DNA of 64,000 nt. Origin: Klebsiella planticola ATCC 33531. GTDB lineage: Bacteria; Pseudomonadota; Gammaproteobacteria; Enterobacterales; Enterobacteriaceae. Location of the stretch: assembly GCF_000735435.1 (NCBI RefSeq), contig NZ_JMPP01000006.1, positions 45,653-109,652 on the forward strand, given 5' to 3'. The position numbers and the translations under genes are program-made. Shown here in pieces: positions 8,566 to 16,169 of the stretch; position 1 is the stretch's first letter; the number at the start of each line of letters is the position of its first letter. The notes under the pieces were generated by a model. The model ran no database searches. It was given only the letters and a program-made list of their open reading frames with translations, and was not told where the DNA came from.

Positions 8566-9210
8566 TTAACCAATAGCAATCGGGAAAAGGGATCCCAGAA
8601 TCATCGCGCCGAGAATGGCGCCGCCGGTGATCGGCTTCTGCCAGATGTAAAACAGCAGTGCTCCAACCAGAGAACCGATACCGATAGGAATCGAGGCGGT
8701 CATGGCGCTGAGGATAATCAACGGCCCGAGGAAGCGGCCGGAAGCGTTACCGGCCCCCATCATCACGTCGGCGCCGTAGGTGGAGTCGCTCTGATTGATG
8801 GTGAACTTACGCGCCAGAATGATGATGTAACCCACCGCCAGCCCCAGCGCGAGGCCGGTCGCCAGCGAAGCGGCAAAGTTCGCCACCGGGAAGACAAAAC
8901 CGGCCCCGAGCAGCAGCGCCGGCACGCCAAGGCCGATACCGGTCTGAATCGCGCCGCCGATATCGAGGATCCCCACCAGCGAGCCTTCGATAATACGGGC
9001 GAAGAGGAAGCTGGCGCCGAACGCGGCCACCGCGCCATAAGCCCCGGTATCAATGCCCGCTTTCAGCATGGCCACGAAGGCCACTTCGTTAAACGCGCCG
9101 ATGCCGTAGAGGTAGTACATATGGGTCCCGGCGAAAACACCGGAGGAGAGCAGACCAACAAAGATCGGAAACGACCAGTCGGCATACCAAAAACCTTTAT
9201 TCTGTTCCAT
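8566..9210 (-). CDS. DUF4310 multi-pass membrane protein, putative transporter subunit
   Basis: Hydrophobic protein of 214 residues with about six or seven predicted membrane segments (for example near 15-35, 52-72, 80-102, 105-130, 160-180, 195-212) and many small residues (repeated GA, GL, GI). The C-terminus ends in a hydrophobic LGSLFPIAIG. It matches my memory of the DUF4310 family, always found next to DUF4311, DUF4312 and SFCGS proteins. By context it is one of two integral membrane parts of an uncharacterised importer. No ATPase or PTS EIIC signature is visible. It follows the DUF4311 gene after 13 bp and has an AGGAG ribosome site. Confidence 0.78.
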   Translation of the reverse strand: MEQNKGFWYADWSFPIFVGLLSSGVFAGTHMYYLYGIGAFNEVAFVAMLKAGIDTGAYGAVAAFGASFLFARIIEGSLVGILDIGGAIQTGIGLGVPALLLGAGFVFPVANFAASLATGLALGLAVGYIIILARKFTINQSDSTYGADVMMGAGNASGRFLGPLIILSAMTASIPIGIGSLVGALLFYIWQKPITGGAILGAMILGSLFPIAIG

Positions 9211-9223
9211 TTCGAGGCTCCTG

Positions 9224-10000
9224 TTATTTGCCGCTGAGCGAGTTGTGGATCAGATCCAGCCAGTTCGGCACGGTCAGATGGAAGGATTCCAGCGTCTTGA
9301 TATCAAAGCCGCGGAAGAAGGCGCTCAGGACAAACAGCGCAACAATGGCGGACATCATCACTTTGGTGACGCGGTTCCAGCCGCTCTCTTCAACGCCCTT
9401 ACCGATCAGAATGCCCAGTACCAGACCCGGCACGGCGTTACCCATAATCAGCTGCGCCGCGCCGCCGAAAATAGTGGCCCAAAAGCCCGATTTTTTACCG
9501 GCGTCGATGGCCGCCAGCCAGAAGATTACCGGCATCACGGTGTTAACCAGCAGGTTAGCCGCCGGGACCAGCACCTTCACCGCGGTGACCTGCAGCGCTT
9601 CCGGTACGGAAGAGGCGGTCAGGTTTAAGAAGGAGACCACCAGCATGCCGATGATGCCGCAGGCAATCGCCATCTTCTTCGGATCGTGCAGCGTTTCGCC
9701 GACGTTACGGTTTTTCAACATCAATGCCGCGGCGCCCCAGTTCGGGATAATGCGGTGATCGACATCCTGGGTGAATGAACCTGCTGCAACGGAAGAGGCC
9801 CAGGCGTTAAAGAAGAAGCCCAGACCAAAGGAGAAGTGGGAAGCCGGATCGCCTTCGCAGGAATTCAGCTCGCCCAGAGTACGAAACGCCCCCATCCCCT
9901 GGGTGGTAGGCGCATGAAACATGCGTGCCGCTCCGGCGCCCACTCCGACGCCGACCAGGCCGCCGATAATGAGCGATTTTATTAAAATTATCAGGAACAT
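9224..10000 (-). CDS. DUF4311 multi-pass membrane protein, putative transporter subunit
   Basis: Protein of 258 residues with about six hydrophobic segments (about 3-25, 60-80, 115-135, 143-165, 172-200, 212-232) and a conserved-looking polar loop around 45-60 (LNSCEGDPASHFSFG) that could line a substrate path. It matches the DUF4311 family recalled from enterobacterial and firmicute operons. It lies between the small soluble DUF4312 gene (21 bp upstream) and DUF4310 (13 bp downstream). Two membrane proteins plus two small cytoplasmic proteins suggest a four-part transporter; this is inference. Confidence 0.78.
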   Translation of the reverse strand: MFLIILIKSLIIGGLVGVGVGAGAARMFHAPTTQGMGAFRTLGELNSCEGDPASHFSFGLGFFFNAWASSVAAGSFTQDVDHRIIPNWGAAALMLKNRNVGETLHDPKKMAIACGIIGMLVVSFLNLTASSVPEALQVTAVKVLVPAANLLVNTVMPVIFWLAAIDAGKKSGFWATIFGGAAQLIMGNAVPGLVLGILIGKGVEESGWNRVTKVMMSAIVALFVLSAFFRGFDIKTLESFHLTVPNWLDLIHNSLSGK

Positions 10001-10021
10001 AGTTTAACCCTATGATGAAAT

Positions 10022-10327
10022 TCAGGTTTGCGTGACGAAATCCACTTTATCGACATTGATGGCGGTCACGTTGACGGTGACATCCAGCTCCACGCTGTAG
10101 GTCCGTCGTTCACGACGCAAAAAGAAGAACAGAAACGCTTCTTTGCGCGTCGCTTCATGCGCACGAACAACCTTCACATCCTGTGGCTCAATACGCAGTA
10201 AGATATGCGGTGAAGTTTTCATCACCGCGGCCTGTACATGGTTCAGGGCGTCGGCGAAGGCCCGTGTTTTGCTTTCGCCTTTCCCCTTCACGCTCACCGT
10301 CGTGGTGAATTGCTCTTTCATGCTCAC
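10022..10327 (-). CDS. DUF4312 small cytoplasmic protein of the SFCGS/DUF4310-4312 system
   Basis: Soluble protein of 101 residues with no signal peptide and a basic patch FFFLRRERRTYSVELDV about two thirds along. Its pattern (QFTTTVSVKGKGESKTRAFADALNHV) resembles a dodecin-like or ferredoxin-like alpha/beta fold, but that is only an impression. The reading frame starts with GTG at 10327, whose bases overlap the stop of the SFCGS gene, so the two are probably translationally coupled; an ATG six bases later is the alternative start. The family is known to me only from this gene neighbourhood. Confidence 0.75.
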   Translation of the reverse strand: MSMKEQFTTTVSVKGKGESKTRAFADALNHVQAAVMKTSPHILLRIEPQDVKVVRAHEATRKEAFLFFFLRRERRTYSVELDVTVNVTAINVDKVDFVTQT

Positions 10328-10686
10328 GCGCCGTATTTCTTTTTCCAGGCTTCCACCAGGCGCTCGCCCAGCTCTTCTTTATCCATAAAGCCGAAACCCA
10401 GAACGTTGTAGCCTTCGTTGATAGCGGTCACGCCTTCGTCAACGGAGCGCATGCCATATTTAGCCTTGTAGCCGTGCTTGTTCTGCGCAGTGATGGCGCC
10501 TGCGCCGCCGCTGCCGCAGAAGGAGATGCCGAAGGTGGCGTTTTCTGCTTTCATCATGTCGCCCAGCTTCATATCAGCGGCAACACCCGGTACAACAACA
10601 GCACGAGCACCGGCTTTTTCCGCGCCAGCGGCCACTTTTTGCCCTTTACCCAGGCGGTCGCCAATCACTACGGTAATCTGTTCCAT
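10324..10686 (-). CDS. Glycine-rich SFCGS-family protein
   Basis: Cytoplasmic protein of 120 residues with an alternating beta/alpha pattern (ITVVIGDRLGKGQKV at the N-terminus) and the family signature SFCGSGGAGAIT near residues 55-66, which gives the family its name. The single exposed cysteine beside glycines recalls the phosphocysteine loop of PTS EIIB subunits and the YhfU-type proteins of the E. coli yhf cluster, but no function is established. It starts 10 bp after the PRD gene with a GGAG site and is coupled to DUF4312. Confidence 0.8.
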   Translation of the reverse strand: MEQITVVIGDRLGKGQKVAAGAEKAGARAVVVPGVAADMKLGDMMKAENATFGISFCGSGGAGAITAQNKHGYKAKYGMRSVDEGVTAINEGYNVLGFGFMDKEELGERLVEAWKKKYGA

Positions 10687-10696
10687 TTGTTACTCC

Positions 10697-11035
10697 TTAC
10701 AGGTTGTCTTTTGCTACTTCGAAGTGGACGGACAGCAGCCAGGACTCTTCTTCTGGCAGGTTGCCGAATTCCGCGACCACTTCGCGGGCAAGCATCATTG
10801 AATCTTCTGAAATTTCTTCAAACAGGCTGGCATCCACTTCCGGCAGCGGCTCGCCGCTAATCGACCGGTGGGCCATTGCCCGCACGTGGGAAGTCAGCAT
10901 CTGCTCCTGGACGGCGTTGGGGATGATATTGCGACGGCTTAACAGTGCATAAACCCGTGGCAGCATCTTCTCAGCCAGCTGCTCCGTTTGCTTTGCCTGT
11001 TCCCCTACGTCGTTTATTACCGCTCCGTTATTCAC
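10697..11035 (-). CDS. Stand-alone PRD-domain protein, first gene of the operon
   Basis: A single PTS-regulation domain without a DNA-binding part. I place the start at the GTG at 11035 (VNNGAVINDV, 112 residues), preceded by GGGGTAA; the longer frame up to 11152 would translate the promoter region, including a 20-bp palindrome. Histidines in SHVRAMAHR (about 58-66) and in LSVHFEVA near the C-terminus occupy positions where PRDs are phosphorylated. A lone PRD at the head of a transporter operon could report PTS state to the SFCGS/DUF4310-4312 proteins or to the operon's regulator; this is inference. Confidence 0.72.
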   Translation of the reverse strand: MNNGAVINDVGEQAKQTEQLAEKMLPRVYALLSRRNIIPNAVQEQMLTSHVRAMAHRSISGEPLPEVDASLFEEISEDSMMLAREVVAEFGNLPEEESWLLSVHFEVAKDNL

Positions 11036-11104
11036 TTGTGTTACCCCGTTGATGTCTCTGGGGATAAAACTAGCGCCGGGGGAAAGGAGTTTGTAGCGAG
11101 TTGT

Positions 11105-11124
11105 TTTCCACTTCGAAGTGGAAA
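11105..11124. promoter_or_regulatory. 20-bp perfect palindrome, candidate operator of the PRD/EIIA-type activator
   Basis: TTTCCACTTCGAAGTGGAAA is a perfect palindrome 70 bp upstream of the PRD gene start and about 80 bp downstream of a CRP site. Palindromes of this kind are typical targets of dimeric regulators. Its core CTTCGAAGTGGA recurs inside the 3' end of the PRD gene near 10718-10729. Confidence 0.5.
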
Positions 11125-11188
11125 GGCGGACGGGCTGCGTGATCCAATGCACATAATTGCCGTGAAAGTGGCATTTTCGGCGAAATTA

Positions 11189-11204
11189 CGTGATGTGCAT
11201 CACA
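11189..11204. promoter_or_regulatory. Putative CRP-binding site
   Basis: CGTGATGTGCATCACA matches the CRP consensus TGTGA-N6-TCACA with one change in the left arm. It lies about 155 bp upstream of the PRD gene start and implies catabolite activation of the operon. A promoter could not be fixed with confidence. Confidence 0.65.
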
Positions 11205-11300
11205 GGTCAATCGTGGTTCCAGCGGGAAGAAGAGGTCGAATAACCGTAGAAGAAAAAAGGAAAAGTGTGATGTCGACGGGGTTTTATGACAGGAAACGAG

Positions 11301-11326
11301 CAGGAGGCATCGGCTGATACCTCCTG
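11301..11326 (-). terminator. Possible hairpin downstream of cybC
   Basis: Inverted repeat CAGGAGG (11301-11307) and CCTCCTG (11320-11326), extendable by a few bases, lies 10 bp after the cybC stop on the minus strand. The run of T residues is poor, so function as a terminator is uncertain. Confidence 0.4.
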
Positions 11327-11335
11327 AAACGGGGC

Positions 11336-11725
11336 TTAACGGTATTTCTGATGGTAGGTATTACGGGTTGTTTTGAACCCTTCAGCGGCAGCCTGCGCCT
11401 CTTTCACTTTACCTTCCTCCGCCAGCTTCAGCGCACCGTCAATCTGACCAATCAGAATATCCAGACCGTGACGATAGTCTTTCATTTCCGCACTGTCCGC
11501 CGCTTTGCCTTCCAGCTTCTGCGGGGTAGCTTTCTGCGCATCCACGGCGGCACCGCGCATCTTGGTCAATGCCGCTTTCAGTTCGCCCGCATCAGAGGTC
11601 TTCTGCACCACCTGCAGGTTTTGCGCGATAGTGTCCATATCTTCGCCCAGTTCAGCGGCGAACGCCGAAACAGACCCCATCGTAAGGGCGGAGACGGCCA
11701 GCATTGCTAACAGTTTTTTACGCAT
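11336..11725 (-). CDS. cybC: Soluble cytochrome b562
   Basis: Periplasmic four-helix-bundle haem protein of 129 residues. Residues 1 to about 23 are a Sec signal peptide (AFA-AEL cleavage). The haem ligands are visible: methionine in LGEDMDT, residue 7 of the mature protein, and the histidine in NTYHQKYR at the C-terminus (mature residue about 102). The physiological electron partner is unknown even in E. coli. It has a good AAAGGA site at the start. Confidence 0.95.
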   Translation of the reverse strand: MRKKLLAMLAVSALTMGSVSAFAAELGEDMDTIAQNLQVVQKTSDAGELKAALTKMRGAAVDAQKATPQKLEGKAADSAEMKDYRHGLDILIGQIDGALKLAEEGKVKEAQAAAEGFKTTRNTYHQKYR

Positions 11726-11831
11726 TGCTCACATCCTTTTTTATTATTTAAGCAAACGGGCGCCGCAGGGAGCGCCCTTCTGTACAGGTTATTCTGCAAA
11801 CTGCATCTTGAATAGTGGGGATAATCCGCTA

Positions 11832-13184
11832 TTACTGTCCGGCGATTTTCATCTCAGGCAACAGCACGGAACCGCACTGAATATTGCTGCGCGTTTCGAT
11901 ATCGTCACCCACGGTCACGATATTACGCCACATATCTTTCAAATTGCCTGCGATGGTAATTTCGCTTACCGGATACTGAATTTCACCATTCTCAACCCAG
12001 AAGCCAGAAGCGCCGCGCGAATAATCGCCGGTCACGCCACTGACACCCTGCCCCATCAATTCGGTGACGACAAGTCCGGTGCCCATCTCTTTAAGCAACT
12101 TTTCAAAACTCAGACCGCGGCCGTTAATCCGCCAGTTATGGATGCCGCCCGCGTGCCCGGTGCTCTTCATCCCCAGCTTGCGCGCCGAGTAGTTGGTCAG
12201 CAGCCACTGCGTCAGCACGCCGTCTTTAATAATGTCACGACGTTCTGTGCGCACGCCTTCGCTGTCGAACGGCGTCGAGGCCAGCCCTTTCAGCAGATGC
12301 GGATGCTCTTCAATCGTCAGCCACTCCGGCAGAATCTGCTGGCCGAGGGAGTCGAGCAGGAAAGTCGATTTGCGATAGACCGCGCCGCCGGCGATAGCGC
12401 CGACCAGGTGACCAAACAGCCCGGTGGCGACTTCGTTGGCAAAGATAACCGGCGCTTTCATCGTCGAGAGTTTACGCGGCGCCAGGCGCGACAGGGTGCG
12501 GCGGGCACATTCGTCACCGACCCACTCCGGGGTATGCAAATCCTCGAGCGCACGGCCAATGGTGTAAGCGTAATCGCGCTCCATATCGCCGTTCTCTTCC
12601 GCGATAACGCAGCTGGAGAGCGAATGGCGGGTTGAGCAGTAGCTCTGCAACATGCCGTGGCTGTTGCCAAACACTTTAATGCCGTAGTGGCTATTGAAGC
12701 TGCCGCCTTCGGTATTGGTAATGCGTTTATCCGCCTGCAGGGCGACCTGTTCCGCGCGGGCGGCCAGTTCGATTGCCTGATCCGGAGTCACTTCCGCCGG
12801 ATGGAACAGGTCAAGATCCGGGGCGTCAAAGGCCAGCAGCTCTTTATCCGCCACGCCGGCAAACGGATCCGGGGAGGTATAGCGGGCAATATCCAGCGCC
12901 GCCTGCACCGTGCGGGCAATCGCCTGCGGACTCAGATCGGTTGAAGAGGCGCTTCCCTTGCGGTTCTGATGATAAACGGTGATGCCTAACGCACCATCGC
13001 TATTAAATTCTACGTTCTCCACCTCGCCGTAGCGGGTGCTGACGCTGATGCCAGTGGTTTTGCTGACGGAGACTTCCGCACCGTCTGATTTGCCTGCCGC
13101 CAGTTCCAGCGCCGTGGTCACGGCCTCTTCCAGCGTCTTGCGCTGTTGTGCAACTTGAGAGATGACTTTCATCGCTAATGCCAT
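11832..13184 (-). CDS. pmbA: Metalloprotease TldE/PmbA
   Basis: 450-residue partner of TldD; the TldD/TldE heterodimer degrades unfolded peptides, matures microcin B17 and acts on CcdA. The start is the ATG at 13184 ([10 protein letters not shown]), giving exactly the E. coli length; the 23-residue upstream extension in the frame is not needed. The protein is conserved along its whole length, ending in [11 protein letters not shown]. TldE lacks the HExxH zinc site carried by TldD, and none is visible here. It is divergent from darP, with 95 bp between the starts. Confidence 0.96.
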   Translation of the reverse strand: MALAMKVISQVAQQRKTLEEAVTTALELAAGKSDGAEVSVSKTTGISVSTRYGEVENVEFNSDGALGITVYHQNRKGSASSTDLSPQAIARTVQAALDIARYTSPDPFAGVADKELLAFDAPDLDLFHPAEVTPDQAIELAARAEQVALQADKRITNTEGGSFNSHYGIKVFGNSHGMLQSYCSTRHSLSSCVIAEENGDMERDYAYTIGRALEDLHTPEWVGDECARRTLSRLAPRKLSTMKAPVIFANEVATGLFGHLVGAIAGGAVYRKSTFLLDSLGQQILPEWLTIEEHPHLLKGLASTPFDSEGVRTERRDIIKDGVLTQWLLTNYSARKLGMKSTGHAGGIHNWRINGRGLSFEKLLKEMGTGLVVTELMGQGVSGVTGDYSRGASGFWVENGEIQYPVSEITIAGNLKDMWRNIVTVGDDIETRSNIQCGSVLLPEMKIAGQ

Positions 13185-13279
13185 AATGTAGGAAGGTGTT
13201 AAGTGAAGTCTAACAGAGAACCGTTTTTCAGTGCGCGCCTTAACTGGTAACATTAGCCTCTTTTTTTAAGGAGCCTGAG

Positions 13280-13831
13280 ATGACTAAGCAGCCCGATGAC
13301 TGGCTCGACGACGTGCCCGGTGATGACGTTGAAGATGAAGACGATGAAATTATCTGGGTCAGTAAAAGTGAAATTAAACGTGACGCGGAAGAACTGAAGC
13401 GTCTTGGCGCCGAAATGGTTGAGCTGGGAAAAAACGCGCTGGATAAAATCCCGCTCGATAGCGACCTACGCGACGCCATTGAACTCGCCCAGCGTATCAA
13501 GAAAGAAGGTCGCCGCCGCCAGATGCAGCTGATTGGTAAAATGCTGCGCAGCCGCGATGTCGATCCGATTCGCCAGGCGTTAGACAAGCTGAAGAACCGT
13601 CACAACCAGCAGGTTGCGCTGTTTCATAAGCTGGAAATGATTCGCGATCGTCTGATTGAAGAAGGCGATGATGCGGTACCGGAAGTGTTAAACCTGTGGC
13701 CTGACGCCGATCGTCAGCAGCTGCGTTCGCTTATCCGTAACGCCAAAAAAGAGAAAGAAGGCAACAAGCCGCCGAAATCCGCGCGCCTGATCTTCCAGTA
13801 TCTGCGTGAACTGGCTGAAGGCGAAAGCTAA
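13280..13831 (+). CDS. darP: Ribosome-associated protein DarP (YjgA)
   Basis: Highly charged 183-residue cytoplasmic protein (DUF615) that associates with the late 50S precursor and aids peptidyl-transferase centre maturation. The N-terminus is strongly acidic (DVEDEDDE, about 14-21) and the middle is basic and helical. It has a strong AAGGAG site. The gene is followed by a REP pair. Confidence 0.95.
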   Translation: MTKQPDDWLDDVPGDDVEDEDDEIIWVSKSEIKRDAEELKRLGAEMVELGKNALDKIPLDSDLRDAIELAQRIKKEGRRRQMQLIGKMLRSRDVDPIRQALDKLKNRHNQQVALFHKLEMIRDRLIEEGDDAVPEVLNLWPDADRQQLRSLIRNAKKEKEGNKPPKSARLIFQYLRELAEGES

Positions 13832-13855
13832 CTCCGCGTTTACCCGCCAGATTTT

Positions 13856-13938
13856 CCCGGAGGCGGCGCTTTGCGCCTGTCCGGGCTACCGGATAACGCT
13901 GTACCTGTAGCCCGGCAAGCGATAGCCTCGCCGGGAAT
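13856..13938. repeat. REP/BIME element pair downstream of darP
   Basis: Two GC-rich palindromic units in opposite orientation: one from CCCGGAGGCGGCGC to TCCGGGCTACC (13856-13890) and one from GTAGCCCGGC to CGCCGGGAA (13908-13938). Both have the REP pattern of a GC stem with a short central loop and a TAGCCCGG foot. Confidence 0.75.
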
Positions 13939-14006
13939 ATCCGCTCTCTACGCACTCCCCACCTTTATTGCCGATTCCCGTCCTGCTCTGCTTTGCTCAG
14001 CTCTGC

Positions 14007-14091
14007 CGGTCAGTCGGTCAGTCGGTCAGTCGGTCAGTCGGTCAGTCGGTCAGTCGGTCAGTCGGTCAGTCGGTCAGTCGGTCAGTCGGTC
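14007..14091. repeat. 8-bp tandem repeat array (CGGTCAGT, about 10.6 copies)
   Basis: Eighty-five bases of perfect CGGTCAGT units with no mismatch. The array sits about 220 bp upstream of the DUF4432 gene start. Perfect short repeats of this kind are prone to slippage, so copy number probably varies between strains. Confidence 0.95.
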
Positions 14092-14313
14092 TTTACCAGC
14101 CAAAAGCTGAATCGTTAAAGCTAATAGTGTTTAATTTCACATATTTAAAGTCTAATTCATTGTCTGTTGCTTATAAAAAGCGATCTTTCTCGCATTTAAA
14201 AGTTTAAAAATGCGCATTTACTCACCAGGTGAGGCACTTCACGTTTTAATCAGCCACTTGCAATTAGATTCCCTTCATCGGAAACACAATCGATTCAGCA
14301 AAAGGGATAAAAA

Positions 14314-15522
14314 ATGAAAAAAACTCTGATTTTGACGGCCATTTCCATGCTTATTTCCGGTCAGGTAGCGGCGAAAACATGGGTGCTGACAAGCGCTGAA
14401 AGCGGCACTGACAAAGGAAACTGGCAGATAACGAGCGATCAGCTGAAGATAAAAGATCGCGATTTCAGCATTGAGCAAAAAGTCCTCCACGGCGGCAAAC
14501 AGGAAGGCAGTAAAATTCTCGTTATCCGCAGTAAAGATGGCCTGACTATCGCCCTCAGCCCGACCCGCGGCATGAACCTGCTGAAAATCGAAGGTTTCGG
14601 CACGCGAATGGGCTGGGATTCACCGGTGAAAGAGATCGTCAACCCGGCCTTTATCAACCTCGAAAGCCGAAATGGACTGGGCTGGCTGGAAGGTTTCAAT
14701 GAGATGATGGTGCGCTGCGGCTATGAGTGGACCGGCCACCCGGTCACTGCTGACGGGCAAATGTATACTCTGCACGGTAAAGCCGGGAATACGCCGGCAT
14801 CGCAGGTGGAAGTCGAAGTGGCGGATACCGCCCCGTATGAGATCCGTATTCGCGGGCTGGTGAAAGAGAGCACCTTCAAAAAAGCCGATTTGCAGACCAT
14901 GACCGAGTTGCGCTATGTCCCCGGTAGCAACAGCTTCAGCCTGCATGATGTCTTAACCAACCATGCGGATTACCCGCATGACTATCAAATTATCTATCAC
15001 AGCAACTTTGGCAAACCGATCCTCGAAGAGGGCGCCCGCTTCCTGGCGCCGATATCCAGCATCAGTCCGTTCAACGACTATGCCAAAGCGGGTTTGAAAA
15101 CCTGGCAAACCTACGCCGGCCCGACCAAAGGTTTCGACGAGATGGTATTCAATATTCAACCGCTGGCGGATGACAACCACCAGACCCTGGCCGCAGTGGT
15201 CAACAAGGCGGGAGATAAAGGAGCATCCATCCAGTTCGATACCCGCCAGCTACCGGTGCTGACGCTGTGGAAAAATACCGATACTGAAAAACAGGGCTAT
15301 GTCACCGGTATTGAGCCGGGCACCAGCTACGCCTATCCGGTCACCATTGAGCGCGAACAGAAACGCGTGAAACAGCTTCAGCCAGGAGCCAGCACGCAGT
15401 TTGACCTGACCTATACACTGCTGCACAGCAGCGAACAGGTTGCCGACGTTGAGAAGAAAATTGCCGCAATTCAGGGTGATACTAAAGTGACAGAGGACGA
15501 AACGCCTATCGCGAAGGAGTAA
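14314..15522 (+). CDS. Periplasmic aldose-1-epimerase-like protein (DUF4432)
   Basis: 402-residue protein with a Sec signal peptide (1 to about 20, ISGQVAA-KTW). The rest fits the galactose-mutarotase-like beta-sandwich of the DUF4432/aldose-epimerase family: SPTRGMNLLKIEG (about 74-86), GLGWLEGFNEMMVRCG (about 122-137), HGKAGNTP (about 153-160) and the acid near the C-terminus in GIEPGTSYAYP. Histidine and glutamate in these motifs are likely catalytic or sugar-binding. The C-terminal 30 residues are charged and probably helical. It is convergent with a GNAT gene one base away. The substrate is unknown. Confidence 0.78.
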   Translation: MKKTLILTAISMLISGQVAAKTWVLTSAESGTDKGNWQITSDQLKIKDRDFSIEQKVLHGGKQEGSKILVIRSKDGLTIALSPTRGMNLLKIEGFGTRMGWDSPVKEIVNPAFINLESRNGLGWLEGFNEMMVRCGYEWTGHPVTADGQMYTLHGKAGNTPASQVEVEVADTAPYEIRIRGLVKESTFKKADLQTMTELRYVPGSNSFSLHDVLTNHADYPHDYQIIYHSNFGKPILEEGARFLAPISSISPFNDYAKAGLKTWQTYAGPTKGFDEMVFNIQPLADDNHQTLAAVVNKAGDKGASIQFDTRQLPVLTLWKNTDTEKQGYVTGIEPGTSYAYPVTIEREQKRVKQLQPGASTQFDLTYTLLHSSEQVADVEKKIAAIQGDTKVTEDETPIAKE

Positions 15523-15523
15523 T

Positions 15524-16102
15524 TTAGCGTCTTAAGCCTGCCCCGGGTTGCGGCCAACGCGTCGGACCCGGGCAACCTGCCTGTGCCATCACCACCTGAC
15601 GTAAATCCTCAGCAAAGCGCCGATACTGCGCTTCATCAACCGCCTGGGGGTAGCCCAGCACCAGCAATTCATGATCGGCGATGCCGGCATGATAGGTAGG
15701 ATGAGTATGCGGCCATGAACTGGCGTGAAAGCCCATCGTTTCATAAAAACGCAGCCGCTTATGGGCAATGTCGCTGGTTAACGGATCGATTTCCAGAATG
15801 GTCAACGGCGCGCGTTCAAGGATCCCGGCCAGCAGGCGTTTACCATAGCCGCGAGAGCGCAGCGTATCGTCAATCGCCAGATGTTCAATATAGCTGTAGC
15901 CGGTAAACTGCCAGCAACCGCTCAGGCCAATAAAGAGGTCCCCGTCAAACCACGCTTCCAGCGCATAGTGCGGATCGCGCAGCGCCTGCTGCTTTGCCGC
16001 CAGTTCTCGCTGTTCATGCCACGGAAACGCTTTGACGTAGAGCGCATCCACGGCAGAAAAATAAACCGAGTCGATAGCGGTGATTTTTTTCGCTGTGAGC
16101 AT
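15524..16102 (-). CDS. GNAT-family N-acetyltransferase
   Basis: 192-residue protein with a GNAT fold from about residue 10 to 150. The acetyl-CoA motif A appears as RSRGYGKRLL (about 83-92) after IEHLAIDD, and motif B as RLRFYETMGF (about 117-126). Substrate cannot be deduced. The last 30 residues (GCPGPTRWPQPGAGLRR) look like an extension beyond the fold. The start ATG at 16102 has only a modest GGA site. It lies between the DUF4432 gene and mpl. Confidence 0.8.
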   Translation of the reverse strand: MLTAKKITAIDSVYFSAVDALYVKAFPWHEQRELAAKQQALRDPHYALEAWFDGDLFIGLSGCWQFTGYSYIEHLAIDDTLRSRGYGKRLLAGILERAPLTILEIDPLTSDIAHKRLRFYETMGFHASSWPHTHPTYHAGIADHELLVLGYPQAVDEAQYRRFAEDLRQVVMAQAGCPGPTRWPQPGAGLRR

Positions 16103-16129
16103 GACAAATCCAGAGTCACAAAAGGAGAT

Positions 16130-16150
16130 CTGCCCTCGTGCGGAGGGCAG
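16130..16150 (-). terminator. Hairpin downstream of mpl
   Basis: Perfect 8-bp stem CTGCCCTC (16130-16137) and GAGGGCAG (16143-16150) with a five-base loop, 19 bp after the mpl stop. On the minus strand it is followed by ATCTCCTTTTG, a weak T-rich stretch, so termination may be partial and the GNAT gene could be read through. Confidence 0.55.
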
Positions 16151-16169
16151 AACGGATCAGGCCGCGCAG

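Larger units (their letters stand above)
13832..14313. other. 482-bp intergenic region with REP pair, octamer repeat and AT-rich leader
   Basis: No convincing gene is seen here. From left to right it holds a REP/BIME pair, an 8-bp tandem array, and about 220 bp of AT-rich sequence with a 12-bp palindrome AAATGCGCATTT (14208-14219) and the short inverted repeat CTCACCAGGTGAG near 14221, before the DUF4432 gene. Short frames crossing the octamer array encode only a low-complexity SVGQSVSR repeat and are not real. Confidence 0.7.

Noticed and set aside
11036..11152. Longer N-terminus for the PRD protein
   Set aside because: Would translate through the palindrome and promoter region; PRD homology begins after the GTG at 11035.
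11145..11170. Sigma-54 promoter upstream of the PRD operon
   Set aside because: The closest GG...GC pair has nine rather than ten bases between the dinucleotides, and the regulator lacks a sigma-54 interaction domain.
13871..14207. Two plus-strand frames through the 8-bp repeat array encoding SVGQSVSR repeats
   Set aside because: The peptide repeat is a by-product of the DNA repeat; no ribosome site, and upstream sequence is REP.
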